Assembly: GCF_905404315.1 (NCBI RefSeq)
Contig: NC_066311.1
Span: forward strand, 1,860,001-1,924,000
DNA length: 64,000 bases
Origin: Leptidea sinapis
Taxonomy: Eukaryota; Arthropoda; Insecta; Lepidoptera; Pieridae
Direction of reading: 5' to 3'
Part shown: piece by piece, positions 23,001 through 33,999 of the stretch
Numbering within the stretch: position 1 is the stretch's first letter
Layout: each line of letters starts with the position of its first letter
Notes under the pieces: generated by a model
Told to the model about the DNA's origin: nothing
Database searches by the model: none
Seen by the model: only the letters and a program-made list of their open reading frames with translations
Translations under genes and position numbers: made by a program

Positions 23001-26000
23001 GTGCCGCACTATATTTGCAGTATTTGCATTGCTGTGACATCTATTCGTCTAACTACTTTTTTTTTCTTATTTAATCTTAAACGCTCAGAGTGCGAAATAT
23101 CATTATAAAGAGGTAATTACTTATCCTCTTAGATTTCCTATCTTAACATACAATTTTTAAACAATCAAGCTGTTTTTTTTCTAATTTGAGTTATTCTAAT
23201 GGATAATTATTATAGGTATTGTGTATATATATTTTTATTTTTAAAAAGTTTAACCTATATTCTATGTACTTTTAAATAGACACAGATTACATCAACGTCT
23301 ACTGTGAATATAAATAATGAAATAAATACTCTAAATTTCATGAAGAAATAATGAAATCCTAATATTATTTGAATACAATGTTTTTTTTTTAGATTTTTTT
23401 AAATTATGTATTTAGCTTAGGCAAAAAAAATCTAAAATAGTAATAATTATTTATATTGCAAGTACCTATAATTGATTTAGACCCAGTTACGAGAATCAGA
23501 AATATTTTTTAAATAATAATGGCATATTAGCTACGAAAGTTTACTACTATATTTAATTGCATTCGGCATAACTGGACCCAAAATTCAATATGCAAGAAAC
23601 TTCATTTTATATTGTATTAAAATTGTTGACTTCAGCCTTTGCTTCAGAACAATATGGCGATTCACTAGAAATTGAACACTCCTCCACACACGAGTAATAA
23701 ATAAATAGCTGTTTATGTACATCTAACAGATAAAATTTGCTAAGATATGAATTACAGTCATCTGGGGTAATTATAAACAGGGGTATTTCAAATCAGGTCC
23801 TAATAGACTCTGTCATAAACAACAAAGGAGTAAAATAAATGGAAGTAAAAACAACAAAACAAAGAATGTAATAACTGGGTAGTTGACATGGAAATATGGT
23901 TATTCATTATGAATATTGAATTCAATTCAATTCAAATTCAAAATATATTTATTTTTTAATAGACAAATAAAGCATAATCATGTGCAGAGATAATAAGTAA
24001 CAAGATTACTAATTCATATATAATTATTTAAAAACTACATCTACTTATTGTGTAAAATTACCCCTGTTTACATTTACCCCATTTGAATATACATTATATT
24101 TCCTATATTATTGCACATACAAAAATACCGACCAAACTAATTTCATCAGTCGGAATCAGCGAGAGAGCTAGAAAATATTTAATGTATAGATCTGTTTGTA
24201 AAGTAGGTAGATATAGTAACAATTAAAATATACTTTCAACAAAAAGAAGCCGCTTCTGGCTAAAAAAACAAACTTGCCCCACTGTTAAATTATTTTACTA
24301 TAATATAAAATGTGTAATTAGAAAAACATATCTTATTTAATTACACAGATTAAAAATAACATAAAACCATTCTCTTTCTCCAAAATTGTCACCCAATCGA
24401 CTCTTAGTCTAACATTTGAGTGACTAATAAAATTATTTTATCAATCGCCGGTAGTCAAAATAGGGTGATCCACTCCTTTCATTACTTAATAGCGTACATT
24501 ATTATGTTTCGTATTTCCTCAGAGTGCACCTATATAATATGTATAATTTTCAATCTTTTCAATATATCAATATATATTTTATCGAAGAGTAAAATAAATT
24601 CATCATTATCTATTTTTTTTTTTTGCTAAAAGTAAATTATATATTAAATAAAACGCGTTTCTAACAAAACATGGGCTCACAAACCGTTAAAGACTATTAA
24701 TTTTAACACAACCCCCATAACATGAATACAAGGCCTACAGGTGGTATTATATGGTTTGTACATCAACCTTATAGCCTACAAGACCACTAACGATAACTGA
24801 GCTGAACAAGTAATGAATACTGAATATGATAATAGAAACACCATATCGTAAGTACTGAGAGAGTTCATCCTTTGTCAGGCAAAGGCTTTATAGGTTATAG
24901 GGTCGATGGTTTAGTACTTAGTTGTATAAGTACAACCAAACCTAATAATAATAAAAACTTAACTTTGCATATAAGATGTGGCCACACATTAATAAAAATT
25001 AGTTAATATTACTTTAACAGTCAATACATTGTTTGTCGTAACGCAAAGATATTTCACAGGCTTAAAAATAACAAATATGTCCTTGATATTAGAAACAAAT
25101 TGAGCTAAGAAAGTTTAAACCTTAACAGATTCGAATAGAGTTGAAATTACTATGGACTGCTTTCTTACTATACAATATGCTTTCATACTACTTTCAACTC
25201 TATTTAAGCGTGATAAGATTGAGATTTTGCATTTAATTACTTTCTAAAAATGATTGAGCATTAATCTTATGTGGCCACAATATGTAAATGAGAATTTATC
25301 TTTATATTGGCAGAATTACAAATAAAAGCTATTTGGTGACAACATGCCCATAACATTGTTTTTGTGTTGCTTTTTGTATTATAATAAGCAATCTATCCAT
25401 GATAGAGCTGTAAAATGTGAAGACCAACCAGTCAACTAAGCTATGCTATTAACATGTCATCCTTCATGTATATTGAAACAAATTGATAAGAGACAATCAT
25501 CTTTTATTACATACAGATTCAAATTCTTGACCACAGATCTTGAAATTCAAGTTGAGCTAAATGTCAAGATTATAAGAGTAACCGTAAGGATATCCTTATT
25601 ATGGTGGGCATAAAAGATATAATACTAAATTGATGGTGTGGCATTATTAGAATTACTTCCATAGGATTTAACTGTAAATAAGAATACAACTCTATCACGG
25701 ATAATTGAGTGATATTACACTATTGTGTTTTGGTATTAAAATCTTCGAATGAGCCTATAACTTATACTAATAACATAATCCATTAAACAGTATATTTGTT
25801 GTATTTGAAATTTAAACCTTAGATGCTTTATCCAACAATAATTCAACAACAAAATTTTAGCTTGCGACTCAAGTCACTACAAACATATACATATATATGT
25901 GTTTAGTATAGATACAACCATTCTTTATTGCTTTTGAGCTCATTATCAACATTGCCAGATTTTACAATGTAAAGATAAGTAAATATTACAATTCAATATG

Positions 26001-29000
26001 TTTACAATAAATAAAAATATTAACGTAAAAAAGTAACTTCATTATATTTAGCTCTATGATATAATTCCTATAATTGTAGTTCATAGTGAGCAGTATCTAG
26101 GTTTTTGAGTGAGTGTTTATAATATCAAGGATAATCGAAATGTAGAAAACAAATAATGCATCCCTGTTACTAATACTTACTACGTAACACGTTACCTCAA
26201 ATAACTTATAAAATACATTTGGCAATATTGAAAACAAGTTTAGAATTATTGCAAAATAAAACAGTTTTAATAAAGGATACACCATCCTTGCTTTTATATG
26301 TGGGTGTATTGTTGGCGAGTTTAGAAACGCAAATATATAAAAAGCAATCTTCAGTACAATCGCATACCTTCCTCGAAGTTAACCACGAGTGGGTCGACGG
26401 GGAGCGGCGGGTACCCTGGGTCATGCTGAGGCACCGCGTGGGCGTGGGCATGTGTGTGGGGGTGGGCGTGGGGCAGGGGGTGGGCGTGGGGGTGGGCGTG
26501 GGACACCACGCGGCGCCCGGCCAGCAGCTCGCCGGGCGCGGGCAGCACGCCCAGGATGGCCGAGTCCAGTACCACTGGAATAATATACGACACTGTTAAG
26601 TAAGCAAGTCATTGTAACATAGGTGGCACAGGTTGCTTTCTTCTAGGAGGCGCAGGTTTGATTCCCACATTCATATATTTTATGTTCATTCAATGTTATT
26701 TTGGCCTTGTGATTTTAAGGTTGTGGACGAAACACTGAGCTACATTTTTTTTCCATGAAAATAAGGGAGGAGATGGTAATTGATAAGGCCTACCAATTAT
26801 AATGCAGTGCCGCTCAGGATTCTGAGCTGATGTTAACTCTCAGTTGCCCAGTATTTGACTAGCTACAGTGCGCTTCAGACCAAAACACAGTAATCTTTAC
26901 ACATTAGTGCTACACGGCAGAAATAGGCGCCAATGTGGTACCCATAATTTAGCCGGCTTCTGGTGCAAAGGAGCCTTCCACTGCTGATTGATATAGTGAT
27001 TTTGGCTGAGATCAGTAGAGCGTACTCAGACTTTACTTACGTAAATCATAGCTTACCACAATCTTTGACTTGGTATTTATAGTCATTTGACAGATGATAT
27101 TCTGCCGAGCCTAAGCTATGACAGCTAAATAGTAAGGAAAAGTGGGCGTTTCATAAAACGCAGTACATTATTTACTATCAAATTTTTATTTTATTTTATT
27201 TGGGTAACTTACAGCCATTATTACAAATTTTACACAACAAATAAATTAATAAATGTTAATTACAGACTTCCACATATGTTTTTAAATTGCTTAAGCTCAG
27301 ATTAATAATATATACCACAAACAATACTGTAACACAAAATAGGTTCTAACTTATGAGATTAAGTGCTTTCTTTTTTTATGTTAGACTTACATCGACACTG
27401 TCTTTGGTAAGCACATTCTTAGCTACACGAGGACTACAAGTAAAGAGGTCAAAACGGTCATCATGGTTAAGCTTGTTGAACTGCCGCATGCAAAGAGGAA
27501 AAAAGCTATTTTTCCGGTAGTTAGTGTGGCTGGAATCGATGCTAAACAAAGCCGGTTTCCTAAGACTACGAGTAGGAACATTTTACTAAACAAACTTTTA
27601 CAATACCTTTATAATAGAAAGTATTGATAAATAATTTATGCGAAATGCGAACTTAATATATTATTTGGTATGAGAAACGGAATGCATTTTTAGATGCGGG
27701 ACAGCAAACAGTGTATTATACAGGAATTTTAAAATGTTGAACAACAGCTGTTGTGATGACGCAAGGAATTGTTGATCTCCTTTTTATTCGGCTTATAGTC
27801 TGAGTTTTTCCTAAGACGTCAGTATGGTGGAAATAAGCTTAAGCTTAGCTCACCCTCAAAGTGATCTTTATAATGCAGACTTCGAGGTGAGGTAGGTCGG
27901 ATTATAAGTGATCATTTACACCTATATTCTCGTGAAACACCGGAGCAGTCACTGGAGTATTTTTGCCCTAAGTGGTAAGTACACACTTCATTTAAAGGTA
28001 CCCAAGTACACTGAATGAATGAAGAATATAAGAAAATAAAAAGAATGAATATCCTGAAATGGGCAACAACAATAATAGAATTTGTCAGCGACATCATTAA
28101 TATCGCTAGTGGAATGCAGAGTTCAGGATTGTGATATTGCTGTCACATTATTATAACTGATGATTTAATTGTCTGTCTATTGATTAAACAATTCTTCAAG
28201 TTCACCATTTAACATTAGGTTAAAATGTTGAAAAAATTATAAAGTAATTCTTAATAATTAATATTCAATTTTTTTTCTGGCTTTCTTCAACACACATGTC
28301 TAAAACATTTTTCGCCATTTCTCGTGTTTAGAGATGAATAAAAACTAGTTTTTGGAACGGAATCGGATAAATGAACACCCTGCAGCTTACATTCTAAGTG
28401 GGTCAAACATCGGGTTCTTTGTCACCGCCCACCGGCCGAGCGAATAGACATATTATCGCTGTGCGTGTGCGACGGAATAGCGCGATCGAAAGATAGCGGT
28501 GTCCCGTTTTCGCATAGAGATATAAATCAGCGATGACCGGTTGAATGCGAACCTGATCTAATGATGCTTTGATTGTAAACTTTGTGTATGTACTTACTTA
28601 AGTTTTTTCTGTTCTTATTTTAATTATCATTACGAACTCAACTCATGTTAACAATCCGGACAAATCTTCGTGATTTTTATTTGCTGTTATATTTATATAA
28701 ATTTGTAACGTTTTTAATAAATATATAAAAAAAAATCATTATTAAAATAAAAAAAATATAATGGGATCCCAACACTAAAGGAGCCTGAGGAGAGACATAT
28801 GGACAGAGACGGCAGATGCTCCCATTCTTTACCCCAGGACCCGACTGCATTCAACTCACACACTAACTGTACATGTATTTGTCAAACTAAATGATAAAGA
28901 CTAAGATATTAACCTTGTCTTTGTTGTTGCCACAGCATCGGCATTGGAGCAGTGGGTGGAGGCTGTACATTTGGTGTGGGTACTCCAGGAAGTGCCTGCT

Positions 29001-30522
29001 CAGCACTTGCCTCTGGAATAGTGCTAGTGGCTGCAGTCTGAAAATAAAAATGAAAAAATATATTTAAATGGTTAATTGATTCCTTATCTTGAGATACTAC
29101 ATTCATAGATAAACCACAACATAGCTAAAAACATGTATCTCTTTTAATGTATAGCAGACAATGTGTTAAATAAGTCAATTATGATGTGCAGTTTAAAATA
29201 GTATACAATATTACAACACTGTTACAAGCAAATTGATTTTGGGTAGACTGGGATTTAATATTATTGTGCCGTTAGCTTACTTGAAAAAGAAAAATTAACC
29301 AATGCAAGAATATTCATTACCCTAGTAAGAATGACTAATACTTAAATATTATCTGATTATATTAAAGGTTAGTAAACTAACAGAAATTCAGAAGTGGATG
29401 CAATGAGTATCGTGAGAACTCAATTCAACAGCTGAATGTTCCTATAGGTCTAATGCAATATGTTAGAACAACCATATGAAATTACATCTAATATATTAAA
29501 TTTTTGTGTCATGGTGTTAAACATTGAACTCCTCCGAAACGGCTTGACTGATTCTCATGAAATCTTGAGTGCATATTGGGTAGGTCTGAGAATCGGACAT
29601 TTTTTTCATCCCCCAAAATGGTGGACCACACCAATTTTTTTTTTTTAATTTTTCTGACATTTTTTTTTAATTTGATTATGAGTCAGCATTAAAAAATACA
29701 TACAACTTCAAATTTTCACCCATCTACGATCAAAAGTTACTTTTGTATCGCGATTTTAATATCGGCAATACAACATTTGCTGGGTCAGCTAGTATTTAAT
29801 ATAAAAGTATACCTACCGATGCAACAGAGACTACTGGTACTGGTTGACTAGGGGCAATTCCATCTGTACGAGCATCTGGATTCTTATGCATGAAAGGACA
29901 ATGCTTCTTACGACAACCGCCCGGTTGAGTTTCCCAATAGCAAGGTATCTGTTTACGATTTTTCTGGAAAATTCATGTTGTAATAGTTAGCATATAATAT
30001 CATGATAAGTGGAGTAAATCTATTAAATAGATTGATGGTTAAGCTTTCTTTTGATAAATTTATAAGGAATTTAATCCAATATGATAAGAAACTTACCCGG
30101 AGCTCCATATGGCGCAATTTACAATGTTTGTCTAAACACTTTCCTTGCTGCCAATTTGTGCACATAGTTTCACACCCAAGAGCTGATGGCTCATGGCGAA
30201 ACACACAGTTGTCACCCTAAAAACATATTAATAAGATAAAAGAGGCAATGTCAAATTCAAACAGATAATAATTATACCTACAAAAATTATCCTTATGTTG
30301 GTAATTGCCCGTAATAAACCAACCCAATAATTATTACTTAATATATCATTTAAACTAGTGAATTAATTTATTTCGTTATTGAATATATATTCGTGATAGA
30401 AAAATTTATAAATATAAATTATGACGAGGAGTACGTATTGACAGGATTTGTAAATCACTTACTTTCGTGCATGTAGAGTAATAATAGAAGTAACAATCGT
30501 TAAATTTTCGCGGAGACTCCAT
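19019..30522 (-). CDS. ZC3H11A: ZC3H11A-like CCCH zinc-finger protein, complete, six coding exons
   Basis: The family acts in nuclear mRNA export with the TREX complex in vertebrates; the role here is inferred. Coding exons in order are 30463-30522, 30097-30216, 29817-29963, 28914-29037, 26368-26574 and 19019-20010, giving 549 residues with all phases matching. Three CCCH fingers stand at the N-terminus: C10-x7-C18-x5-C24-x3-H28 (split by intron 1), C39-x7-C47-x4-C52-x3-H56 and C68-x8-C77-x4-C82-x3-H86. A Pro-rich linker follows, then a His-rich segment (about residues 179-200), the family motif VNFEEESDNES, and a long charged low-complexity C-terminus rich in Ser, Lys, Asp and Glu. The first ATG (30522) opens MESPRKFNDCYFYYYSTCTK. 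Intron 5 is 6.4 kb. I infer nuclear location from family and basic patches. Confidence 0.93.
20011..20651. other. Intron sequence, nothing recognised
   Basis: This is the 3' part of ZC3H11A-like intron 5 next to the acceptor, AT-rich. No exon or repeat is supported. Confidence 0.4.
20652..21025. mobile_element. 374 bp MITE with perfect 18 bp terminal inverted repeats
   Basis: It starts gttatgctgcgtacagac and ends with the exact reverse complement gtctgtacgcagcataac. No transposase; an 85-codon open frame inside has no recognisable domain. It lies in ZC3H11A-like intron 5. Confidence 0.7.
21336..22030. mobile_element. ~695 bp MITE with imperfect terminal inverted repeats
   Basis: The left end is ggccttgttcagaaggagcg and the right end reversed is ggcttggccagaaggagcg. 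The interior is non-coding. It lies in the same intron as the 20652 element. Confidence 0.6.
22358..22431. repeat. Short hairpin with 12 bp arms
   Basis: 'gctcgtttttca' (22358) and its exact reverse complement 'tgaaaaacgagc' (22420) are 50 bases apart, with further partial pairing outside. It may be a tiny MITE or its core. Confidence 0.45.
22432..26367. other. AT-rich intron sequence
   Basis: Intron 5 of the ZC3H11A-like gene. 'tcaattcaaattcaaaatat' near 23930 looks like a LINE 3' end. Around 24970-25285 there are inverted motifs: 'gtggccaca' at both edges and 'aatagagttgaaa' / 'tttcaactctatt' inside. No exon was found. Confidence 0.4.
26368..26574 (-). CDS. ZC3H11A: ZC3H11A-like coding exon 5: His-rich exon
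   Basis: The acceptor is ttattccag and the donor is GAGGAAG|gtatgc; the exon is 207 bases, very GC-rich against AT-rich introns. It reads VVLDSAILGVLPAPGE, then alternating His-Ala-His-Pro (HAHPHAHPLPHAHPHTHAHA), then DPLVVNFEE. The ending joins the next exon to complete the family motif VNFEEESDNES, which ties the exon to this gene. Confidence 0.85.
26756..26985 (+). repeat. ~300 bp dispersed repeat, copy 4 of 9
   Basis: It contains 'gcagtgccgctcaggattct', 'cacggcagaaataggcgcca' and 'gcaaaggagccttccactg'. The middle is shortened. It is joined on the right to a half-copy of the palindromic MITE (26990-27150). Confidence 0.7.
26990..27150. mobile_element. Half-copy of the palindromic MITE seen at 46594-46800
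   Basis: 'ctgagatcagtagagcgtac' and 'tcagactttacttacgtaaa' match the left arm of the 46594 element; the far right arm is missing. Confidence 0.5.
27180..27600 (-). pseudogene. Non-LTR retrotransposon 3' end
   Basis: On the - strand one frame reads LCLASIPATLTTGKIAFFP and MRQFNKLNHDDRFDLFTC, then a stop and an AT-rich tail with 'tttattttattt' at the 27190 edge. This is a LINE C-terminus and 3' UTR, 5'-truncated, in ZC3H11A-like intron 4. Confidence 0.55.
28275..28860 (-). repeat. Dispersed element, inverted partner of 10890-11300
   Basis: Matches at both edges (see 10890-11300); the middle is diverged or expanded. It lies just downstream of ZC3H11A-like exon 4, in intron 4. Confidence 0.6.
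28914..29037 (-). CDS. ZC3H11A: ZC3H11A-like coding exon 4: Pro/Gln-rich linker
   Basis: The acceptor is attttcag and the donor is AGACAAG|gttaat. It encodes Ala/Pro-rich sequence ending PMLWQQQRQ. The single base left over at the end joins exon 5 as Val. Confidence 0.85.
29500..29797 (+). repeat. Dispersed retroposon copy ending 'gctgggtcagctagt'
   Basis: 'gaaacggcttgactgattct' through 'gggtaggtctgagaatcgg' to 'tgctgggtcagctagt' is a common lepidopteran repeat type. It ends only 19 bases before the donor side of ZC3H11A-like exon 3. Confidence 0.5.
29817..29963 (-). CDS. ZC3H11A: ZC3H11A-like coding exon 3: zinc finger 3
   Basis: Forty-nine codons between acceptor tttccag and donor GCATCG|gtaggt. 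It reads KNRKQIPCYWETQPGGCRKK and HCPFMHKN (third CCCH finger), then a Pro/Val-rich tail. Confidence 0.94.
30097..30216 (-). CDS. ZC3H11A: ZC3H11A-like coding exon 2: rest of finger 1 and finger 2
   Basis: Forty codons between acceptor ttttag and donor CTCCGG|gtaagt. It reads GDNCVFRHEPSALGCETMCT and then NWQQGKCLDKHCKLRH, very close to other ZC3H11A proteins. Confidence 0.95.
30463..30522 (-). CDS. ZC3H11A: ZC3H11A-like coding exon 1: start and first half of zinc finger 1
   Basis: Twenty codons from ATG to the donor ACGAAA|gtaagt. It holds the first two cysteines of CCCH finger 1 and the aromatic run YFYYY typical of the family. Confidence 0.93.
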
Positions 30523-30548
30523 CCTGACACCAGTGAATTTTCCAGGTT
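30523..30548 (-). other. ZC3H11A-like 5' UTR segment
   Basis: Upstream of the ATG the - strand reads 'ccttttcaacag' followed by exon-like sequence, a good acceptor. A non-coding first exon therefore probably lies further up, perhaps at 30.6-30.95 kb; its donor was not identified. Confidence 0.5.
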
Positions 30549-31319
30549 CTGTTGAAAAGGTTTGACGTAAGAGAAAGTTTTATCAAAACTATGTTACCAA
30601 CCAAAAGATATTAAATAATAAAAAATAGTTATAGCAAAAGCGAATTATATATTTCTAGAGTTTTCACCATAATTTAGCAATAACAAACACACATTGCACT
30701 GACACAAGATGTTCAACACAGCCTAATATTGTTCCATTTTATACCAAAATTCGAATGGTAACATTTACTCACCGTGTCTTATATTAATCAAAACTAATTA
30801 AATAATCAAGTCAAAGTTACACAACCTTACAATCAAAATTATAATACTAATTATTACGATACGACTTACGAGTGAACGTCAGAAAATAGCTATGGCGGAC
30901 ATGTGGCGGAATCGCAGAAACATTAATGTCATAAAATGGCATCGAGTAATAGATATTCGCCAAGTTATTCTCACTGCATGATTTAAATTATAATTGTTTT
31001 TGAAAAAAAAAAAAACAACACAGAAACAGCTAATAGGCTAATATAAATCAGTATAAACATCAGTAAAAAATTAACCTGATACCAAAATGATGTTATTGAA
31101 TATTGCTACATAATTTTATTTCGGTTATAAAATTATTATCCCGCGAGCTGGAACAGAGACCTTCTCGTATCATTTTCAAACCGTACTTTCTTTATAGATT
31201 TATATGTAAGGTCCAAGAAAATCATTGCACAATAGCATACATTTCAAAAACACAATTATATATATATATATTTATTTATATACACTGCATTAAAATATAT
31301 ATTCCTCATGTTCCTCACA

Positions 31320-31445
31320 CTAATCAAGCAGTTGTTTTATTCAACCTCCCAACCTCCTCTAAAGTGGTGACCCCGAACAAGAACACTGTCAGAAGGAACC
31401 CCGAACAAGTCTCTCAAACTCTTCGAAACAAAGAATCCCTGTTCG
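31320..31445 (+). repeat. LTR/primer-binding-like remnant of a Gypsy-type element
   Basis: 'aaagtggtgaccccgaacaa' resembles the LTR end and leader ('TGGTGACCCCGA') of lepidopteran Gypsy-type retrotransposons. A related gag relic follows at 32 kb. Confidence 0.35.
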
Positions 31446-31589
31446 ACGAATCTCTGCTCTCTGAATTTTAAATACTTACTTTCCCGTGCTTGTATATATA
31501 TGAGGTGCTAGTATTCATTAGAACAAATGATCAACTATTTAGATACTCTGATAGTAAACGCAGAAAAAATTAAATATGTTTCACGCAGC

Positions 31590-31810
31590 ATACAATGACA
31601 CTTTTTGGTAATAGTATATTTAATATAGCTCCTCAACTGTATAATAAACGACCAGCATCATTAGCGGACCAAAACGAAATATTAACTCTTTTAAAAATAA
31701 AATTAAGGAATTTTTAATGACGAAGAAATATTATTCAGTTAAAGGGTATTTAAAAGACATGAATCTATATAAGTTAATTTAGATATTTAAAGTTGACATT
31801 TTTAAGAAAC
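31590..31810 (+). pseudogene. Jockey-type LINE C-terminal tail
   Basis: The frame reads NIAPQLYNKRPASLA and FLMTKKYYSVKGYLKDMN, a typical extreme C-terminus of Jockey-clade reverse-transcriptase proteins, and then stops. It is 5'-truncated. Confidence 0.55.
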
Positions 31811-31989
31811 AATTTTTATTTTTCATATTTTAATTATGATGGATAGTAGAACCTACACTTTTATGAATAATGTTGTTATGATGTTATATGTTTTCACTGT
31901 AAACTCAGAGTAATTATTAAAATATTATTTTTGCATGCCTACCCAGCAGATTCTAAGCACCTATAATTATAATGTAACACCAATGTACC

Positions 31990-32450
31990 CACTCAATCTA
32001 TGCAAATGACTTGATTTGATTTGCTCGAGGAATATCTACCCGACGAAGAAATGGAAGACACAAACCAGGCTCAGCCACTCCCAGCGCCGATACCGACAGA
32101 AATCCCCAGCATTGTACTGTCGATGCGCATACCACCAATTTGCCGGGAAAATCCGCGATTGTGGTATCACAGCTTTGAAGCCGCCGCCGATGACCTCAAG
32201 AGGAGCCCAGCCCAGCTGACACAGATGGCGCTCGTCCAACTAGAAAAACATCGAAAAAATCTCCGGTATCTTATTCAAGATACTGAGAGATAAACAATAT
32301 TCAGCCACCAAGGAATGTCTCATATCCATATATCATGAAGAAACCGACAACCGCGAGTTCCAGAAGCTACTCGCCGAGATGGAGCTTCGAGAAGTTGGGA
32401 CTGAATAAATTGACCGACTTGGTTATTACATGGCTCTCACAAATTTTTAC
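31990..32450 (+). pseudogene. Decayed Gypsy-type retrotransposon gag
   Basis: One frame reads LSMRIPPICRENPRLWYHSF, the usual insect Gypsy gag start (PPFWPENPRLWF-like), up to QDTER and a stop at about 32291. After a frame change it continues KECLISIYHEETDNREFQKL, then stops again. No pol was found. It is a relic in the intergenic DNA between ZC3H11A-like and msps. Confidence 0.65.
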
Positions 32451-32609
32451 GGTTGAAGAAGTTTTGTTTACAAGTTATAATTTTATTGGCATCAGTTTAT
32501 CGCACTACAATTCTTTAACAAACTTGCTTACCTAGCTGTCCTAGCGCTGTTGAACGTCACATAACTGTGACTAGTACTTTTTCTAAATAAGTTGTATAAA
32601 ACGCTGCTA

Positions 32610-32960
32610 ATCTCGAATATGTGATCTGGAGACTGGATACCGTAGGGCGTAGGAATTTAGTATCTAGCGTGAGGAAATCTGTGTTTTATTAATAGACGCG
32701 AAGTTATTCCAAATTTAAAACTTATTGTATTTCTCTTACCTACAGATTACATAATTACATGACAGGGAGATGTAATTTTAAACTTGCAGTAACTTTTCAT
32801 TGCGTTTATTAATAAGACAGCATGAGTGGGTGTTCAATAGAAATTTGGTTTTTGGTTTAGAAAAACGGAACTAATTTTAATTTAAATCAACTTTAACACT
32901 AGTGCTAGACTTAGTTATTTAGGTTCTAAACGAGGTAGACACTGCCTCATTACCTGTATG
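32610..32960 (+). repeat. Dispersed repeat related to 13400-13775
   Basis: It shares 'tgttcaatagaaa'-, 'ctttaacactagtgct'- and 'taggttctaaacgag'-type blocks with 13490-13625 in the same order. Confidence 0.5.
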
Positions 32961-33464
32961 TTATGCCACAGAGTAGGGATGGATACTTAATGCAAACCTT
33001 ATTAAACTAAATTAAATTTAAGTGACAAAGAGGCAAAATATCTGTAAACGGCTGTATGGAAATTAAACTGATCAATACAATGACGTTCTATACATATGGA
33101 CATATCATTTGCAGTCTGACAACAGTACGGCAAAAGTGTGCTTAACACAATGTGACAATTTAAGCACACTTTTTTTCTTTTGTCGTGTGTCAACTGTGTA
33201 TCAATCAACAAGCCTAAGTGTGATATAAAAGTGCTTCAATAATACATTAACGACTCAAAAAAAATATGGTTTGACTTATCATCGGAAAGGTTATTTTATT
33301 ACTATAAGATTGATATGCAAAAAGCGTAAGTAATTTAATAAAACGAATATTTTTTCATTAAATATGGTACAAGTATTGACAAGTCCCCAGACAAGACCCG
33401 CTTGTCAGAATGGAACAGATGAAAGGACACATTCACAAATGAACACAATAGAGTCGCTCTTTTA

Positions 33465-33800
33465 ACCGACTTCAAAAAAGGAGGATGTTCTCAATTTATC
33501 GGTATGTTTTTTTTTATATTTTTTACCTCAGAACTTTCGACTGGGTGAACAGATTTTGATAATTCTATTTTTATTTAAAAGTTGGTGCTTTCCGTGTGGT
33601 TGCAATTAGTTGGTTGGTTCAATATAGCGCCAACCGATTTCAATAATTCTTTTTTTATTGGAAACGATATACTTCAAAGGTTGTGTGTTTCGTGATAGTC
33701 TGGTTAGGTTCTGCTTATGGGATCCATGACAAAGTAACAGTACTCTTCAATTCTTGGGAGTAAATTACCGATACTAGGCCGAATCTTTTTTATACTATGC
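33465..33800 (+). repeat. 'accgacttcaaaaaaggagg' dispersed repeat
   Basis: It begins 'aaccgacttcaaaaaaggag' and continues 'ttctcaatttatcggtatgt' and 'caaccgatttcaataattct', a very common lepidopteran LINE 3' UTR-type repeat. It is non-coding. Confidence 0.55.
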
Positions 33801-33999
33801 GGATATTTGAGTCACCTACCGTTACGTCGTTATGGTCAAGTAATTTTCGTAGTAAAATATGATGATCAATGGAACTCCTTATCTCACAGTAAGGGATCTG
33901 TAGCAGAACTGTCTGTAATAAAATTGCAGTGCGCTTACGTTCCTTGCTGCATTGCAAAATTTAGTAGATCTACACAAATTTAGACAAATTATTAGTTGG

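Noticed and set aside
24970..25285. Full MITE with 'gtggccaca' ends
   Set aside because: The outer motif is itself a palindrome and the arms pair only loosely, so element ends cannot be supported.
26389..26612. Gly/Arg-rich and Val/Gly-rich ORFs opposite or out of frame with the His-rich exon
   Set aside because: They are shadow frames of a GC-rich coding exon.
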